This document shows, piece after piece, positions 5,872-7,067 of a stretch of DNA of 7,067 nucleotides. The notes beneath the pieces were generated by a model. That model saw nothing but the letters and a program-made list of their open reading frames with translations. It did no database searches and was not told the origin of the DNA. Numbering within the stretch: the first letter of the stretch is position 1; every line of letters starts with the position of its first letter. Source of the stretch: an uncultured Lachnospiraceae bacterium (GTDB taxonomy: Bacteria; Bacillota; Clostridia; Lachnospirales; Lachnospiraceae); assembly GCA_937916415.1 (NCBI GenBank), contig CALGGH010000131.1, positions 1 through 7,067 of the forward strand, given 5' to 3'. A program made the position numbers and the translations under genes.

Positions 5872-7067
5872 ATGATTTCAGCCAACAACGTCACCTACAG
5901 GGTCGGCAAGAAGGCCCTTTTTGAAGACGTCAACATCAAGTTCACCGAGGGCAACTGCTACGGCATCATCGGAGCCAACGGAGCGGGCAAGTCGACTTTC
6001 TTAAAGCTTCTCTCCGGCGAACTCGAAACCACCGGCGGAGACATCGCGATCACCCCGGGCGAGCGTCTGTCGGTGCTCGAACAGGATCATTTCAAGTACG
6101 ACTCGCATTCCGTCATGGACACCGTCATCATGGGCAACAAGCGCCTGTATGACATCATGAGGGAGAAGGAGGCGATCTACGCCAAGGAAGACTTTTCCGA
6201 CGAGGACGGAGTCAGGGCCGCGGAGCTTGAGACGGAATTTGCCGAGATGGACGGCTGGGATGCCGAATCAAACGCAGCCATGCTGTTAAACGGACTCGGC
6301 ATCGATCCCGAACGCCACTACTCCATGATGGGGGACCTGGACGGCAACCTCAAGGTCAAGGTTCTGCTTGCCAAGGCACTCTTTGGCAATCCCGACATAC
6401 TGCTCCTCGACGAGCCCACCAACCACCTGGACTTAGACGCCATCGGATGGCTGGAGGAATTCCTCATCAACTTCGAGAACACGGTCATAGTCGTGAGCCA
6501 CGACCGTTATTTCCTCAACAAGGTCTGCACTCACACCGCTGACATAGATTACGGCAAGATAGAGCTTTTTGCCGGCAACTACGATTTCTGGTACGAATCC
6601 AGCCAGCTGATCATCAAGCAGCGCAAGGAAGCCAACAAGAAGAAGGAGGAGCAGATCAAGGCGCTGCAGGAATTCATCTCCCGTTTCTCCGCCAACGCCT
6701 CCAAGTCCAAGCAGGCCACCTCGCGCAAGCGTGCCCTGGAGAAGATCGAGCTCGACGACATCCGTCCCTCGAGCCGCAAGTATCCTTACATCGACTTCCG
6801 CCCCGACAGGGAGATCGGCAACGAGGTTCTCTCCGTTGAGGGACTGTGCAAGTCCGCAGGAGGCACGGATCTCCTGAAGGACGTGACCTTTACCGTCGGG
6901 CATGACGACAAGATCGCATTCGTAGGAGGCAACGAGCAGGCCAAGACCATGCTCTTTAAGATACTGATGGGCGAGGAAGAGCCCGACGCCGGCACCTACA
7001 AATGGGGCGTGACTACTTCCCAGGCCTATTTCCCCAAGGTCAGCACGGGTGAGTTTGACAACGATTA
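5872..7067 (+). CDS. ABC-F ATPase, YbiT/YkpA-like, 3' end cut off by the window
   Basis: ABC-F proteins are soluble twin-ATPase factors that bind the ribosome E site and modulate translation; they are not transporters. 398 residues are visible out of a usual length a little over 500. The first nucleotide-binding domain has Walker A GANGAGKST (34-42), a degenerate signature LDGNLKVKVLLAKAL (156-170), Walker B ILLLDEP followed by TNHLD (176-187), and SHD (209-211). The charged interdomain linker, which reaches toward the P-site tRNA in this family, spans about 240-310 and contains FSANASKSKQATSRKRALEK (272-291), typical of the YbiT branch. The second domain begins near 317; its Walker A region reads GGNEQAKT (352-359), with Ala before the lysine. 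KWGVTTSQAYFPK (377-389) is also characteristic. The start at ATG 5872 has GGGAG eight bases upstream. The YbiT-like branch is not a classic antibiotic-resistance ABC-F, so a housekeeping translation role is more likely. The exact ribosomal role is inferred from family membership. Confidence 0.94.
   Translation, partial: MISANNVTYRVGKKALFEDVNIKFTEGNCYGIIGANGAGKSTFLKLLSGELETTGGDIAITPGERLSVLEQDHFKYDSHSVMDTVIMGNKRLYDIMREKEAIYAKEDFSDEDGVRAAELETEFAEMDGWDAESNAAMLLNGLGIDPERHYSMMGDLDGNLKVKVLLAKALFGNPDILLLDEPTNHLDLDAIGWLEEFLINFENTVIVVSHDRYFLNKVCTHTADIDYGKIELFAGNYDFWYESSQLIIKQRKEANKKKEEQIKALQEFISRFSANASKSKQATSRKRALEKIELDDIRPSSRKYPYIDFRPDREIGNEVLSVEGLCKSAGGTDLLKDVTFTVGHDDKIAFVGGNEQAKTMLFKILMGEEEPDAGTYKWGVTTSQAYFPKVSTGEFDND

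Noticed and set aside
6433..6903. Minus-strand open frame of 156 codons with a Leu-rich stretch.
   Set aside because: It is antisense to the ABC-F gene, overlying its Walker B, linker and second domain; the Leu run mirrors AAG/GAG-rich linker codons.

Overview
The window looks like chromosome from an anaerobic Gram-positive bacterium of the Clostridia, most likely a Lachnospiraceae-type gut or rumen organism. This is inferred from protein families and has not been searched. The clues are strong AGGAGG-type ribosome binding sites, a tRNA-Thr with U at the discriminator position and no encoded CCA, an ABC exporter whose GldF-like and GldG-like halves are fused, a cytosolic GH127 arabinofuranosidase, and a Firmicutes-style YbiT/YkpA-like ABC-F protein. 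The DNA is moderately GC-rich, so many long open frames lie antisense to the real genes.

Left half, minus strand (5328 down to 1): a tightly packed three-gene operon. Its order of transcription is a GldA/CcmA-type ABC ATPase (5328-4036), a fused ABC-2 permease/GldG-like auxiliary protein (4036-1940), and a GH127 beta-L-arabinofuranosidase (1937 to beyond the left edge). The ATPase stop and permease start share one base, and the permease stop and hydrolase start are two bases apart, so the three are almost certainly co-transcribed and probably translationally coupled. The ATPase carries two in-frame repeat expansions: three 14-residue units in the linker after the nucleotide-binding domain, and an acidic C-terminal tail built from 15-bp DNA units.

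Middle (5329-5605): a divergent control region. It holds a probable promoter for the minus-strand operon, a good sigma-70-type promoter on the plus strand, tRNA-Thr(GGT), and a strong intrinsic terminator just after the tRNA. Perfect inverted repeats overlap the tRNA promoter.

Right half, plus strand (5606 to 7067): an 83-residue protein of unknown family, starting 13 bases after the terminator T-run, then after 14 bases an ABC-F ATPase that runs off the right edge. There is no visible room for a separate promoter between the terminator and the small gene. This raises the possibility that the tRNA and the two protein genes are joined by terminator read-through or RNA processing.

No mobile element, CRISPR array or known defence system was found. 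The most unusual points are the coupling of a sugar hydrolase to a Gld-type exporter, the repeat-expanded ATPase, and the tRNA-terminator-mRNA layout.
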